Both the position numbers and the translations under genes were made by a program. Below the pieces are notes generated by a model. The model was not told the DNA's origin, ran no database searches, and saw only the letters and a program-made list of their open reading frames with translations. From Xenophilus aerolatus (GTDB taxonomy: Bacteria > Pseudomonadota > Gammaproteobacteria > Burkholderiales > Burkholderiaceae_C), in NCBI GenBank assembly GCA_030418545.1, contig QAIB01000006.1:62001-126000 (forward strand): 64,000 nucleotides of DNA. Reading direction: 5' to 3'. Below, one piece after another: positions 1-7,964 of this stretch; position 1 is the stretch's first letter; the number at the start of each line of letters is the position of its first letter.

Positions 1-383
1 CGCTCTTCACCGAGGACTGCCTCTACGAGATCGTGCCCAAGGAGAACGCCGACCTGGGCCTGCCCATCGGCCTCATCCACTGCAACAACCAGCGCATGCT
101 GCGCGACCGCGTGGTGTCGCTGCGCCACGCGAGCATCTACGAAGAGCACAGCTGCCGCCACATGACCAGCGGCCTGGTGATCACGCCGGTGGACGAGGAC
201 ACGGTGCAGGCCGAGTCGAGCTACGTCGTGATCCAGACGCGCACCAACGGCGAGTCCTTCGTCTACCAGGCGGGCCGCTACCTGGACCGCATCGTGCGCA
301 CCCCGGCCGGCTGGCGCTATGCGCAGCGCCGGGTGATCTACGACACCTCGCGCGTCATCACCCTGCTGGCGACCCCGATATGA
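1..383 (+). CDS. Aromatic-ring-hydroxylating dioxygenase beta subunit (5' end outside window)
   Basis: The frame is open from base 3, so only the last 126 residues are visible and the true start lies upstream. The visible part shows the SnoaL-like cone fold of ring-hydroxylating dioxygenase small subunits: an acidic start (EDCLYEIVPKEN), a central RMLRDRVVSLRHA segment, HMTSGL, and a C-terminal YDTSRVI. In the family this subunit supports the catalytic alpha subunit structurally in a cytoplasmic alpha3beta3 oxygenase. The stop overlaps the next gene's ATG (ATGA), so the two are translationally coupled, and the alpha subunit is expected just upstream. It resembles the salicylate 5-hydroxylase/anthranilate dioxygenase small subunits, but the substrate cannot be read from this subunit. 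Confidence 0.88.
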   Translation, partial: LFTEDCLYEIVPKENADLGLPIGLIHCNNQRMLRDRVVSLRHASIYEEHSCRHMTSGLVITPVDEDTVQAESSYVVIQTRTNGESFVYQAGRYLDRIVRTPAGWRYAQRRVIYDTSRVITLLATPI

Positions 384-706
384 GCACCACGACCGAAGCC
401 ACCCAGTGGCACGACGTCGGCGAACCCGACGACTTTCCCGATGGGGCCGTGTGGCCGGTGATCGCCGGCGGCCTGCCGATCGCCGTCTTCCGCCAGGGCG
501 AATCGCTGCATGCGCTGCACGACCTGTGCACGCACGGCAACGCGCGCTTGTCCGAAGGCTGGATCGAGAACGGCAAGGTGGAATGCCCGCTGCACCAGGG
601 GCTGTTCGACATCTGCACCGGCGCCGCCTGCGGCGAACCGGCCACCGAGGACGTGCGCGTCTTCCCGATCCAGATCCGCGACGGCCGCGTCGAGGTGGCG
701 GTCTAG
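380..706 (+). CDS. Rieske [2Fe-2S] ferredoxin component of the ring-hydroxylating dioxygenase
   Basis: This 108-aa protein fits the ~100-110 aa of oxygenase ferredoxins. It carries the Rieske cluster ligands as CTHGN near residue 51 and CPLHQG near residue 69, giving two Cys and two His. In such systems it passes electrons from an NAD(P)H-dependent reductase to the terminal oxygenase. The ATG overlaps the stop of the beta-subunit gene by four bases, so the two are co-translated. No reductase gene is in the window; it may lie upstream or be shared with another system. Confidence 0.93.
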   Translation: MSTTTEATQWHDVGEPDDFPDGAVWPVIAGGLPIAVFRQGESLHALHDLCTHGNARLSEGWIENGKVECPLHQGLFDICTGAACGEPATEDVRVFPIQIRDGRVEVAV

Positions 707-765
707 CCGCCTGCGTTGCCGCCGCACCTCGAATCCGATTTTTCTCTTCACTTTCCGGAGCCTCC

Positions 766-1971
766 ATGCCTGCTTCCCAGAGCCGCCCCGCATCGCGCCG
801 CAGCGCCCTGTCCGTTGCCCTCTTCACGGTGCTGTCCCTGGCGGCCGGCGTGCCGGCCCATGCGGCCGACCCGATCAAGGTGGGCCTCGCGCTCGACATC
901 TCCGGCCCCTTCGCGGCCGGCGGCGCCGAGACGCGCGACGCGATCAACCTGGCGGTGAAGCTGCTGGGCAACAAGCTCGGCGGCTACCCGGCCGAATTCA
1001 TCCAGGCCGACACCGCCGGCAGCCCCGACCAGGCCAAGCAGATCGTCGACCGCTTCATCCAGCAGAACAGGATCGACTTCTTCACCGGCCCCACGCCCTC
1101 GAACGTGGCACTGGCCGTGGGCCCGGCGCTCTTCGCGGCCAAGGTGCCCTTTGTCACCAGCAACCCCGGCCCGAGCCAGTACGCCGGTGCGCAGTGCAAC
1201 CCCTATTTCTTCGGCCAGAGCTACCAGAACGACACCTGGGACGAGGCCGCCGGCCAGTGGGCCACCGACCAGAAGCTCAAGACCGCCTTCATCATCGCGC
1301 CCAACTACCCCGCGGGCCGCGACCACCTCACCGGCTTCAAGCGCACCTACAAGGGTCAGGTGGTGGCCGAGGTGTACGGCAAGGTGGGCCAGCTGGACTA
1401 TGCCGCCGAGCTGGCGCAGATCCGCGCCGCCAAGCCCGAGGCGGTGTACTTCTTCCTGCCCGGCGGCATGGGCATCAACTTCATCAAGCAGTTCGTGGGC
1501 GCGGGCCTGTCGAAGGACGTGAAGCTGGTCACCAGCCCCGCCTCGGCCGACGAGGACACCATCGCCGCCGTGGGCGATCCGATGCTGGGCCTGTTCTCGA
1601 CCTCGCAGTGGTCGCACGACCTGCCCAATGCGGCCAACCAGAAGTTCGTCACCGAGTTCCGCAAGGCCTACAACCGCTACCCCACCTTCTACGCCGCGCA
1701 GGCCTACGACGCCATCCTGGCCATGGACGCCGCGGCCAAGGACGTGAAGGGCGACGTGAAGAACGAGGAGGCCGTGCTCAAGGCGCTGAAGGCGGCCAAC
1801 TTCCAATCCATCCGCGGGCCCTTCAAGTACGACACCAACAACTTCCCGATCCAGGACTACTACCTGCGCGTGATCGGCAAGGACAGCGAAGGCCGCATCA
1901 CCAACAAGACGCTGTCGACGCCGCTGAAGGGCTACCGCGACGCATACCACCAGCTCTGCAAGATGAAGTGA
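766..1971 (+). CDS. Branched-chain-amino-acid-type ABC transporter substrate-binding protein
   Basis: I chose ATG 766 because it follows a CGGAG ribosome site (756-760) and gives a classical signal peptide ending in PAHA-A at about residue 29. The frame is open further upstream, but that part overlaps the ferredoxin gene. The 401-aa product is a type I periplasmic binding protein (Peripla_BP_6): the mature part starts DPIKVGLALDISGPFAAGG, followed by two lobes with SNPGPSQ and ATDQK segments. It lies 59 bases after the ferredoxin and just before LivH/M/G/F homologues. It should therefore deliver an aromatic acid, probably the dioxygenase substrate or a precursor, to this importer. Confidence 0.9.
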   Translation: MPASQSRPASRRSALSVALFTVLSLAAGVPAHAADPIKVGLALDISGPFAAGGAETRDAINLAVKLLGNKLGGYPAEFIQADTAGSPDQAKQIVDRFIQQNRIDFFTGPTPSNVALAVGPALFAAKVPFVTSNPGPSQYAGAQCNPYFFGQSYQNDTWDEAAGQWATDQKLKTAFIIAPNYPAGRDHLTGFKRTYKGQVVAEVYGKVGQLDYAAELAQIRAAKPEAVYFFLPGGMGINFIKQFVGAGLSKDVKLVTSPASADEDTIAAVGDPMLGLFSTSQWSHDLPNAANQKFVTEFRKAYNRYPTFYAAQAYDAILAMDAAAKDVKGDVKNEEAVLKALKAANFQSIRGPFKYDTNNFPIQDYYLRVIGKDSEGRITNKTLSTPLKGYRDAYHQLCKMK

Positions 1972-1984
1972 CCCCCGCGCAGTG

Positions 1985-2905
1985 ATGACGCCCATCCTCT
2001 TCATCGAGCAGATGCTCAACGGCCTGGGCTACGGGCTGATGCTGTTCCTACTGGCCGCGGGGCTGACGCTGGTGTTCGGGATCATGGACGTGATGAACCT
2101 CGCGCACGGCTCGCTTTTCATGGGCGGCGCCTACGTGGCGGCGAGCGTGCACACGCGCACCGACTCCTTCGTGGGCGCGGTGCTTGCGGCGCTCGTGGTG
2201 GTCGTGCTCGTGGCCCTGGTGCTGGAGGCGCTGCTGGTGCGACGGCTCTACGGCCGCGACCACCTCGCGCAGGTGCTGGCGACCTTCGGCATCATCCTGG
2301 TGGCCGACGACCTGGTGAAGATGGCCTGGGGGCCGGCGCCCATCATGGCGTCGGCGCCGGCCGCGCTGTCGGGCGCGGTCGAGATCCTGCCGGGCCTGCC
2401 CTACCCGGCGTACCGGCTCGTCATCCTCGTGGCCGGGCTGGTGGTGGCGGGCGGGCTGTACCTGCTGGTCAACCACACGCGCGTGGGCATGCTGGTGCGC
2501 GCCGGCGCCTCCAACCGCGCGATGGCCGAGTTCATGGGCGTGCGCGTGGGGCGCATCTTCTCGCTGGTGTTCCTGGTCGGCGCCGCGCTCGCGGCGCTGG
2601 CCGGCGCGCTGATGGGGCCGCTCACCGCCGTGCAGGTGGGCATGGGCGAGGAGATCCTGATTCCCTCGCTGGTGGTGCTGGTCATCGGCGGCATCGGCTC
2701 GATCCGAGGCGCCTTCGTGGCGGCGATGCTGGTCGGCCTGGTCGACACCATCGGCCGCGCCTTCGTGCCGCTGGCGCTGCGCCCGCTGCTGCCGCCCACG
2801 CTGGTGTCGGACCTGAGCGCGCTCATTGCCGGGCTGGCCACCTATGCGCTGATGGCGGCGGTGCTGGCCTTCAAGCCCACCGGCCTGTTCCCCGCCCGCG
2901 GCTGA
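1985..2905 (+). CDS. livH: LivH-type ABC transporter permease
   Basis: This 306-aa, very hydrophobic inner-membrane protein has about eight membrane segments. It shows the LivH signatures: AAGLTLVFGIMDVMNLAHGS at the N-terminus and SLVVLVIGGIGSIRGAF near residue 230. A GTG lies one codon upstream (1982), but the ATG at 1985 gives the usual family start (MTPILFIEQ). It begins 13 bases after the receptor stop and is followed closely by livM, so one polycistronic importer operon is likely. LivH pairs with LivM to form the translocation channel. Substrate by context: an aromatic acid rather than leucine. Confidence 0.9.
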   Translation: MTPILFIEQMLNGLGYGLMLFLLAAGLTLVFGIMDVMNLAHGSLFMGGAYVAASVHTRTDSFVGAVLAALVVVVLVALVLEALLVRRLYGRDHLAQVLATFGIILVADDLVKMAWGPAPIMASAPAALSGAVEILPGLPYPAYRLVILVAGLVVAGGLYLLVNHTRVGMLVRAGASNRAMAEFMGVRVGRIFSLVFLVGAALAALAGALMGPLTAVQVGMGEEILIPSLVVLVIGGIGSIRGAFVAAMLVGLVDTIGRAFVPLALRPLLPPTLVSDLSALIAGLATYALMAAVLAFKPTGLFPARG

Positions 2906-2932
2906 GGCCGCGGCGACCGACTCTTTCGATCG

Positions 2933-3907
2933 ATGAAGCTCGAACGCTGGCTCCTCGGGTGCGCACTCGCCGCACTCGCCGTCTTCCCGCTGCTGGCGCC
3001 TGCGATGGGGCTGGACTTCTACGTCAACTTCGTGCGGCGGGCGCTGATCTTTGCAATGGCCGCGGCCAGCCTGAACTTCATCCTCGGCTTCGGCGGCATG
3101 GCGGCGCTGGGCCACATGGGCTTCGTCGGGGTGGGCGCGTACACGCTCGTGGCCCTGGCCGACGCCGGCCACGACTCGGCCTGGCTCATGTGGCCCGCGG
3201 GCGCCGTCGCGGGCGGCCTCGTCGCCGCGGCGATCGGCAGCGTGGCGCTGCGAACGCGCGGCGTGTACTTCATCATGATCACGCTGGCCTTCGCGCAGAT
3301 GCTGTACTTCGCGGCGGTGTCGCTGCGTGCCTACGGCGGCGACGATGGCTACAACCTCATGGCCCGCCCCGGCTTCGGCCTGGGGCTGGACAGCACGCAC
3401 GAGCCGACCTTCTACTGGGTCGTGCTCGTGCTCTTCGCCGGCGTGATGGCCTTGCTCAACCGCGCGACGGTATCGCGCTTCGGCCATGCGCTGATGGGCA
3501 TCCGCGACAACGAGGTGCGCATGCAGGCCATGGGCTACCCGGTGTTCCGGCTGCGGCTCGCGGCCTTCGCGCTGGCCGGCGCGGTGGCCGGGCTGGCGGG
3601 CGCGCTGCTGGTGTCGCACAACAGCTTCGTCAGTCCCTCGGTGATGCACTGGACGCAGTCGGCGACGCTGGTGGTGATGGTGATGATCGGCGGCGTCGGG
3701 CGGCGCTGGGGCGGACCGGTGGGCGCCGCGGTGTGGATCGGCCTGGAGGAATTCGCCAAGCAGCACACCGAGTACTGGCACCTGCCGCTGGGCGTGCTGC
3801 TGGTGGCCATCGTCTTCCTCGCGCCGCGCGGCATCGCGGGCGTGCTCGAGCGGCGCCGCCGTGCCGCGCCCGCCGCGGACGGACGGACCGTGGAGGCCAC
3901 GCCATGA
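2933..3907 (+). CDS. livM: LivM-type ABC transporter permease
   Basis: This 324-aa integral membrane protein starts with a hydrophobic helix. It carries the LivM landmarks ASLNFILGFGGMAALGHMGF, the YFIMITLAFAQM stretch and the coupling-helix region GHALMGIRDNEVRMQAMGY. The C-terminus ends in a short basic tail (ERRRRAAPAADGR). Its stop overlaps the ATG of the following ATPase gene (ATGA), which fits tightly coupled translation. It forms the second half of the membrane channel with the LivH homologue immediately upstream. Confidence 0.9.
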   Translation: MKLERWLLGCALAALAVFPLLAPAMGLDFYVNFVRRALIFAMAAASLNFILGFGGMAALGHMGFVGVGAYTLVALADAGHDSAWLMWPAGAVAGGLVAAAIGSVALRTRGVYFIMITLAFAQMLYFAAVSLRAYGGDDGYNLMARPGFGLGLDSTHEPTFYWVVLVLFAGVMALLNRATVSRFGHALMGIRDNEVRMQAMGYPVFRLRLAAFALAGAVAGLAGALLVSHNSFVSPSVMHWTQSATLVVMVMIGGVGRRWGGPVGAAVWIGLEEFAKQHTEYWHLPLGVLLVAIVFLAPRGIAGVLERRRRAAPAADGRTVEATP

Positions 3908-4668
3908 GCAGCCTCTTCCAGGTCGACGGGCTGGTCAAGCGCTTCGGCGCGCTGGTGGCGACCGACCACGTGTCGCTGGCCGTGAACGCGGGCGAGGTGC
4001 ATGCGCTGATCGGCCCCAACGGCGCGGGCAAGTCGACGCTGGTCAACCTGATCTCGGGGCTGGTCCCGGCCGACGCGGGGCACATCGCGCTCGACGGCCT
4101 GAACCTCACGCCGTTGCCGATGCATGCGCGCGTGCGCGCCGGGCTGTCGCGCTGCTTCCAGATCACGAGCATCTTCCGCGAGGCGACTGTGATGGACAAC
4201 CTGCTGCTGGCCGCGCAGGCACATGCCGGCAGCAGCCTGCGTTTGCTGCGCGACCGCCGGCACGAGCAGCCGCTGGCCGACACCGCGCGGGCGCTGGCCG
4301 AGCGCGTGGGCCTGGTGCACGAGCTCGACCGCATGGCCGGCACGCTGCCGCACGGCGCGCAGCGCAAGCTCGACGTGGCGCTCGCGCTGGCCGCGCGGCC
4401 GAAGCTGCTGCTGCTCGACGAGCCCATGGCCGGGATGGGCCCGGAGGATTCCGAACGCATGACCGAACTGATCCACCGCCTGAAGGCCGACATGGCCATC
4501 CTCTTGATCGAGCACGACATGAAGGCCGTCTTCGCGCTGGCCGACCGCATCTCGGTGCTGGTCTACGGACGGGTGCTGGTGTCGGGCAGCGTTCAGGAGA
4601 TCCGCGGCAACCCGCAGGTGCAGGCCGTGTACCTCGGCACCGAGGACACGATGGCGGAGGCCGCCTGA
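3904..4668 (+). CDS. livG: LivG-type ABC transporter ATP-binding protein
   Basis: A 254-aa cytoplasmic ATPase. Walker A is GPNGAGKS near residue 38 and Walker B is LLLLDEP near residue 160. The H-loop is IEHDM near residue 200, and FQI follows the Q-loop position. The signature is LPHGAQ, one of the relaxed LivG forms rather than LSGGQ. It powers transport together with the LivF homologue, whose ATG overlaps this stop by one base (TGATG). Start and stop overlaps on both sides tie it firmly to the importer operon. Confidence 0.92.
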   Translation: MSSLFQVDGLVKRFGALVATDHVSLAVNAGEVHALIGPNGAGKSTLVNLISGLVPADAGHIALDGLNLTPLPMHARVRAGLSRCFQITSIFREATVMDNLLLAAQAHAGSSLRLLRDRRHEQPLADTARALAERVGLVHELDRMAGTLPHGAQRKLDVALALAARPKLLLLDEPMAGMGPEDSERMTELIHRLKADMAILLIEHDMKAVFALADRISVLVYGRVLVSGSVQEIRGNPQVQAVYLGTEDTMAEAA

Positions 4669-5387
4669 TGGCCGCGCCCGCACCGCTTCTCGAAGCGCGC
4701 CGGCTCGAAGCCGGCTACGGCGCCAGCCAGGTGCTGTTCGGCATCGACCTCGACATCCGCGCCGGCCAGGTGCTGACGCTCCTGGGCCGCAACGGCATGG
4801 GCAAGAGCACCACCATCAAGACGCTGATCGGCGCGCTCGCGCTGCGCGGCGGCAGCGTGCGCTTCGGCGGCACCGACCTGCGCGGCCTGCGGCCCGACGC
4901 GATCGCGCGGCTGGGCGTGGCCATCGTGCCCGAGGGGCGGCAGTGCTTTCCCAACCTCACCGTGCGCGAGCACCTGGTCGCTTTCGCCGACCAGCGCAAC
5001 GGCCAGCGCGAGGGCTGGAACCTGGCGCGGCTGTACGCGCTGTTCCCGCGCCTGAAGGAGCGCGAGAACAACCTGGGGCACCAGCTCTCGGGCGGCGAAC
5101 AGCAGATGCTGGCCATCGCCCGCGCGCTGTCGACCAACCCGCGCCTGCTGATCCTCGACGAGGCCACCGAGGGCCTGGCGCCGGTGATCCGCGAGGAGAT
5201 CTGGCGCTGCCTGCGCCGCCTCAAGGACGCGGGCCAGACCACGCTGGTGGTCGACAAATACATCGACCGCCTGCTCGGCCTGGCCGACCACCACCTGGTG
5301 CTGGAGCGCGGCCGCGTGGTGTGGCAGGGCGACTCTGCCGCGCTGGACGCCGACCGGTCGGTGTGGGCGCGCTACCTGGGCGTGTAA
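4668..5387 (+). CDS. livF: LivF-type ABC transporter ATP-binding protein
   Basis: A 239-aa ATPase with Walker A GRNGMGKS, a canonical LSGGEQ signature near residue 140 and Walker B LLILDEA. It has the LivF-typical IVPEGRQCFPNLTV segment. The region where LivF proteins usually read VEQN is VVDKYI here, so the switch residue is unusual; this may be a lineage variant. It is the last gene of the dioxygenase/importer operon. A hairpin-rich dispersed repeat follows and probably marks the operon end. Confidence 0.92.
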   Translation: MAAPAPLLEARRLEAGYGASQVLFGIDLDIRAGQVLTLLGRNGMGKSTTIKTLIGALALRGGSVRFGGTDLRGLRPDAIARLGVAIVPEGRQCFPNLTVREHLVAFADQRNGQREGWNLARLYALFPRLKERENNLGHQLSGGEQQMLAIARALSTNPRLLILDEATEGLAPVIREEIWRCLRRLKDAGQTTLVVDKYIDRLLGLADHHLVLERGRVVWQGDSAALDADRSVWARYLGV

Positions 5388-5412
5388 TTTCGACCTGCGC
5401 CCAGCGCGCAAG

Positions 5413-5510
5413 CAATCTCAGGGCACCCGCGGATCTGGCTCTGCCAGGCCGCTGGGTGCGCCCCCTTCGCGCAGCAGAAGGGGGAGCCGCGAAGCGGCAT
5501 GGGGGTTGAG
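5413..5510 (+). repeat. Dispersed hairpin repeat (family B), copy 1
   Basis: This intergenic element has three stem-loops: CTGGC/GCCAG, a perfect 8-bp stem CCCCCTTC (5461-5468) with GAAGGGGG (5477-5484), and GCCGC (5486-5490) with GCGGC (5494-5498). A short G-run follows. Its first half aligns with the copy at 10834-10945 (CGGAWCYGGCTYTGCCRGG, then GGGTGYGCCCCC). It lies between two operons that converge on it and could act as a bidirectional terminator. Confidence 0.7.
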
Positions 5511-5513
5511 TTC

Positions 5514-6752
5514 CTATGACGGGCGCTTCATGTCGGTGCAGGTGTTGGGCAGCATCGCCTCCTGCGCTGTGATCTTCCTGGCCGTGTAGACACCGACGCC
5601 GGTGTTCTCCAGGTCGTACTTCACGCCCTTGTCGCCCACCTTGGCGAAGGTCTGCACGAACAGGTCCTGCTGCAGCTGGTGGTCGTCGGGACGCATCCAC
5701 ACCTCGCCGATGTCGGTCTTGTAGCGCATGTTCTCCAGCTTGCGACCGACGTCGACGGCCTTGGTGGAGTTGGCCTGCTTCATGGCTTCGGCCAGCATGT
5801 CCAGCGCGTTCTTGGCGCGCAGCAGCAGGAAGTCGTTCTTGAACTTCTTCTTGTATTCGTTGGCGAAAGCCTCGGCGCCGTTGTTCTCGACGTTGGCATG
5901 CCATTCGGACAGGCTGAACACGGTGCCGATGCCGCTGTCCTGCAGCACGGTGGGCACGCCGATGGTGTTGGCGTACAGCGTGTAGATGTTGACCTTCAGG
6001 CCCGCTTCCTTGATGGCCTTGATGAGCAGCGTAAGGTCGTTGCCCCAGTTGCTGGTGAGCACCGTGTCGGCGCCCGAGGCCTTGATCTTGGCCGCGTAGG
6101 GCGCGAAGTCCTTGACCTTGCCCAGCGGCACCAGGTCGTCGCCCACCAGCTGCAGGTCGGCGCGCTTCTTCGGCAGCATCTCCTTGAAGGCCTTCTGCGC
6201 CTGGTAGCCGGCCACGTAGTCCTGGTGGACCTGGTGGACCTTCTTGATCTCCGGGCGCGCTGCGATCGCCGAGGTGATCGCGTTCATGCTCATGTCGATG
6301 TTCTGGATGAAGCGGAAGTGCCAGAAGGTGCACTTGGGCCCGGTCATGTCGGGGTCGAAGGCCGAGTAGTTCATCACCAGCATCGGCTCCTCGCCGCGCG
6401 CGACCATCTTCTGCACCGCGTCGACCAGCGCGGCCGTCACGTTCGAGCCGTTGCCCTGGAAGACGTAGCGCGCGCCCTTGTCGTAGGCGGCACGCAGCGC
6501 GCTGGCACTCTCGTTGGCGCTGGACTTGCCGTCGAAGGGCAGCACCTCGATCTTCTGGCCCAGTACGCCGCCCTTGGCGTTGATCTGCTCGGCGGCGAGC
6601 AGGAAGTGCTGCAGCTGCTGCTCGCCCACGTTGGCGAAGGACCCCGAGAGCGGGTCGATGTAGGCCACCTTGATCTGTGCCGCGGCCGGGATGGCCATGG
6701 CGAAGGCGAGCGTGGCGGCCACGAGGGCGCCGCGTCCTGCGCGCTGGAACAT
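5514..6752 (-). CDS. Branched-chain-amino-acid-type ABC transporter substrate-binding protein (second receptor)
   Basis: The 412-aa product begins at the ATG ending at 6752, which has an AGGAG site upstream on the minus strand and gives a signal peptide cleaved after AIPAAA. The mature protein starts QIKVAYIDPLSGSFANVGEQ, typical of Peripla_BP_6 receptors. It is unrelated in detail to the receptor at 766-1971 and is transcribed toward it. It could be an alternative receptor for the same permease/ATPase set, since no second permease is nearby. A local VHQVHQ doubling comes from a 9-base direct repeat near 6230. Confidence 0.88.
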   Translation of the reverse strand: MFQRAGRGALVAATLAFAMAIPAAAQIKVAYIDPLSGSFANVGEQQLQHFLLAAEQINAKGGVLGQKIEVLPFDGKSSANESASALRAAYDKGARYVFQGNGSNVTAALVDAVQKMVARGEEPMLVMNYSAFDPDMTGPKCTFWHFRFIQNIDMSMNAITSAIAARPEIKKVHQVHQDYVAGYQAQKAFKEMLPKKRADLQLVGDDLVPLGKVKDFAPYAAKIKASGADTVLTSNWGNDLTLLIKAIKEAGLKVNIYTLYANTIGVPTVLQDSGIGTVFSLSEWHANVENNGAEAFANEYKKKFKNDFLLLRAKNALDMLAEAMKQANSTKAVDVGRKLENMRYKTDIGEVWMRPDDHQLQQDLFVQTFAKVGDKGVKYDLENTGVGVYTARKITAQEAMLPNTCTDMKRPS

Positions 6753-6918
6753 GTGTCGTCTCCTGGTGATTAGTTGTCGGTCGGCCCGCAATCGCCGCGG
6801 CCGCCGGCAGTACATCACCCGCGCGCAGGCGCGCGCCGTCATCTGCGTGACTGGAAGGGCGCGTGCGCCATTCATTCGGTGCATGGTCCCGCATTCGCCG
6901 CGCGGGGGCGGCGGGCCT

Positions 6919-7803
6919 TCAGCGCGCGCGATCGACCACGCGCAGCATGCCTTCCTGCGCGGTGGAGGCGACCAGCCGGCCGTCGCGTGCGAACACGCTG
7001 CCGCGGCACAGGCCGCGCGCGCCGCCCGCGCTGGGCGAGTCGATGACGTAGAGCAGCCAGTCGTCGAAGCGGAAGTCGCGGTGGAACCACATGGCGTGGT
7101 CGAGGCTGGCGGCGCGCACGTCGCCGGCCAGGAAGCTCAGGCCGTGCGGCACCAGCGCGGCGCGCAGAAGGCCGTGGTCGGAGGCGTAGGCCAGCAGCGC
7201 ACGGTGCACCGTCGGGTCGTCGGGCAGCGGGGCCACGGCGCGCATCCAGATCGCGCTGCCGCCCTCGCGCGGCGCGGGCGCGAGCGGGTCGTCCTGTTCG
7301 ACGCGGCGGTACTCGATGCCGTGCGGCGCGGTGGCCTTGATGCGCCAGCGCTCGGGCATGCGCGCGCCGATGGACAGGCGCTGCTCCAGCTCGCTGGGCA
7401 GCCCCTCGGGGCCGTCCACCGCCGGCATCGGCAGCTGGTGCTCGACGCCCCGGTCCACGGTCTGGAAGGAGGCCGCCATCTCGAAGATGATGCGGCCCTC
7501 CTGGCGCGCCAGCACATGGCGGGTCGTGAAGCTGCGGCCGTCGCGCACGCGGTCCACGCTGTAGTCGATGGGTGCGTGCTCGCCGGGCAGCAGGAAGTAG
7601 GCGTGCATCGAGTGCACCGGCCGCGTGGCCTCGACCGTGAGGCTGGCCGCCATCAGCGCCTGGCCGAGCACCTGGCCGCCGAAGACGGCGGGCGTGCCGA
7701 TGTCCTCGCTCCGTGCGCGGAAGCGGTCCTCGCCGACGGGCTCCAGGCGCATGAGGGCGACGAGGTCGTCGACGAGGCAGGCGGTGGTCGGGGAGTCGGT
7801 CAT
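6919..7803 (-). CDS. tesB: Acyl-CoA thioesterase II (TesB)
   Basis: This 294-aa double-hotdog thioesterase is close to the 286 aa of E. coli TesB. Family landmarks are GTPAVFGGQVLGQALMAA near residue 38, MHAYFLLPGEH near 68, SFTTRHVLARQ near 92 and LDHAMWFHRDFRFDDWLLY near 235, which contains the catalytic Asp region. It hydrolyses medium- to long-chain acyl-CoAs to free acid and CoA in the cytoplasm. I use ATG 7803; a TTG two codons upstream is also open. A perfect inverted repeat lies 13 bases before the start. Confidence 0.93.
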   Translation of the reverse strand: MTDSPTTACLVDDLVALMRLEPVGEDRFRARSEDIGTPAVFGGQVLGQALMAASLTVEATRPVHSMHAYFLLPGEHAPIDYSVDRVRDGRSFTTRHVLARQEGRIIFEMAASFQTVDRGVEHQLPMPAVDGPEGLPSELEQRLSIGARMPERWRIKATAPHGIEYRRVEQDDPLAPAPREGGSAIWMRAVAPLPDDPTVHRALLAYASDHGLLRAALVPHGLSFLAGDVRAASLDHAMWFHRDFRFDDWLLYVIDSPSAGGARGLCRGSVFARDGRLVASTAQEGMLRVVDRAR

Positions 7804-7815
7804 CGGCAAGGGCGC

Positions 7816-7837
7816 GGTTCAGGGATAACCCTGAACC
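7816..7837. promoter_or_regulatory. Perfect 9-bp inverted repeat upstream of tesB
   Basis: GGTTCAGGG and CCCTGAACC are separated by ATAA, in the 161-base region between divergent tesB and the lipoprotein gene. The repeat is 13 bases before the tesB start. It could be an operator or a 5'-UTR hairpin; the regulator is unknown. Confidence 0.5.
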
Positions 7838-7964
7838 ATAGCAAAGCCCAGGCCCGGCGGCTGTCGCCCGCGATCACCGGCCTGTGCGCTTGGGACACAA
7901 TTCCGCGGCCAAGGCCCCCGGGGCCGTGACGCTGCCGTTCCAACCCCCAACCGCTCCACGCGCC

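Noticed and set aside
406-765. In-frame extension upstream of the receptor at 766
   Set aside because: It overlaps the ferredoxin gene and would put 120 Arg-rich residues before a perfect signal peptide; CGGAG precedes ATG 766.
1982-1984. GTG one codon before the livH ATG
   Set aside because: ATG at 1985 is stronger and gives the conserved start; the difference is one residue.
2048-3781. 577-codon minus-strand open frame opposite livH and livM
   Set aside because: Composition is His/Arg/Gln-rich as expected from the reverse of membrane-protein codons; no motif; strongly supported genes lie on the plus strand.
7804-7809. TTG start for tesB two codons upstream of the ATG
   Set aside because: ATG 7803 gives the normal family N-terminus and the TTG has no better ribosome site.
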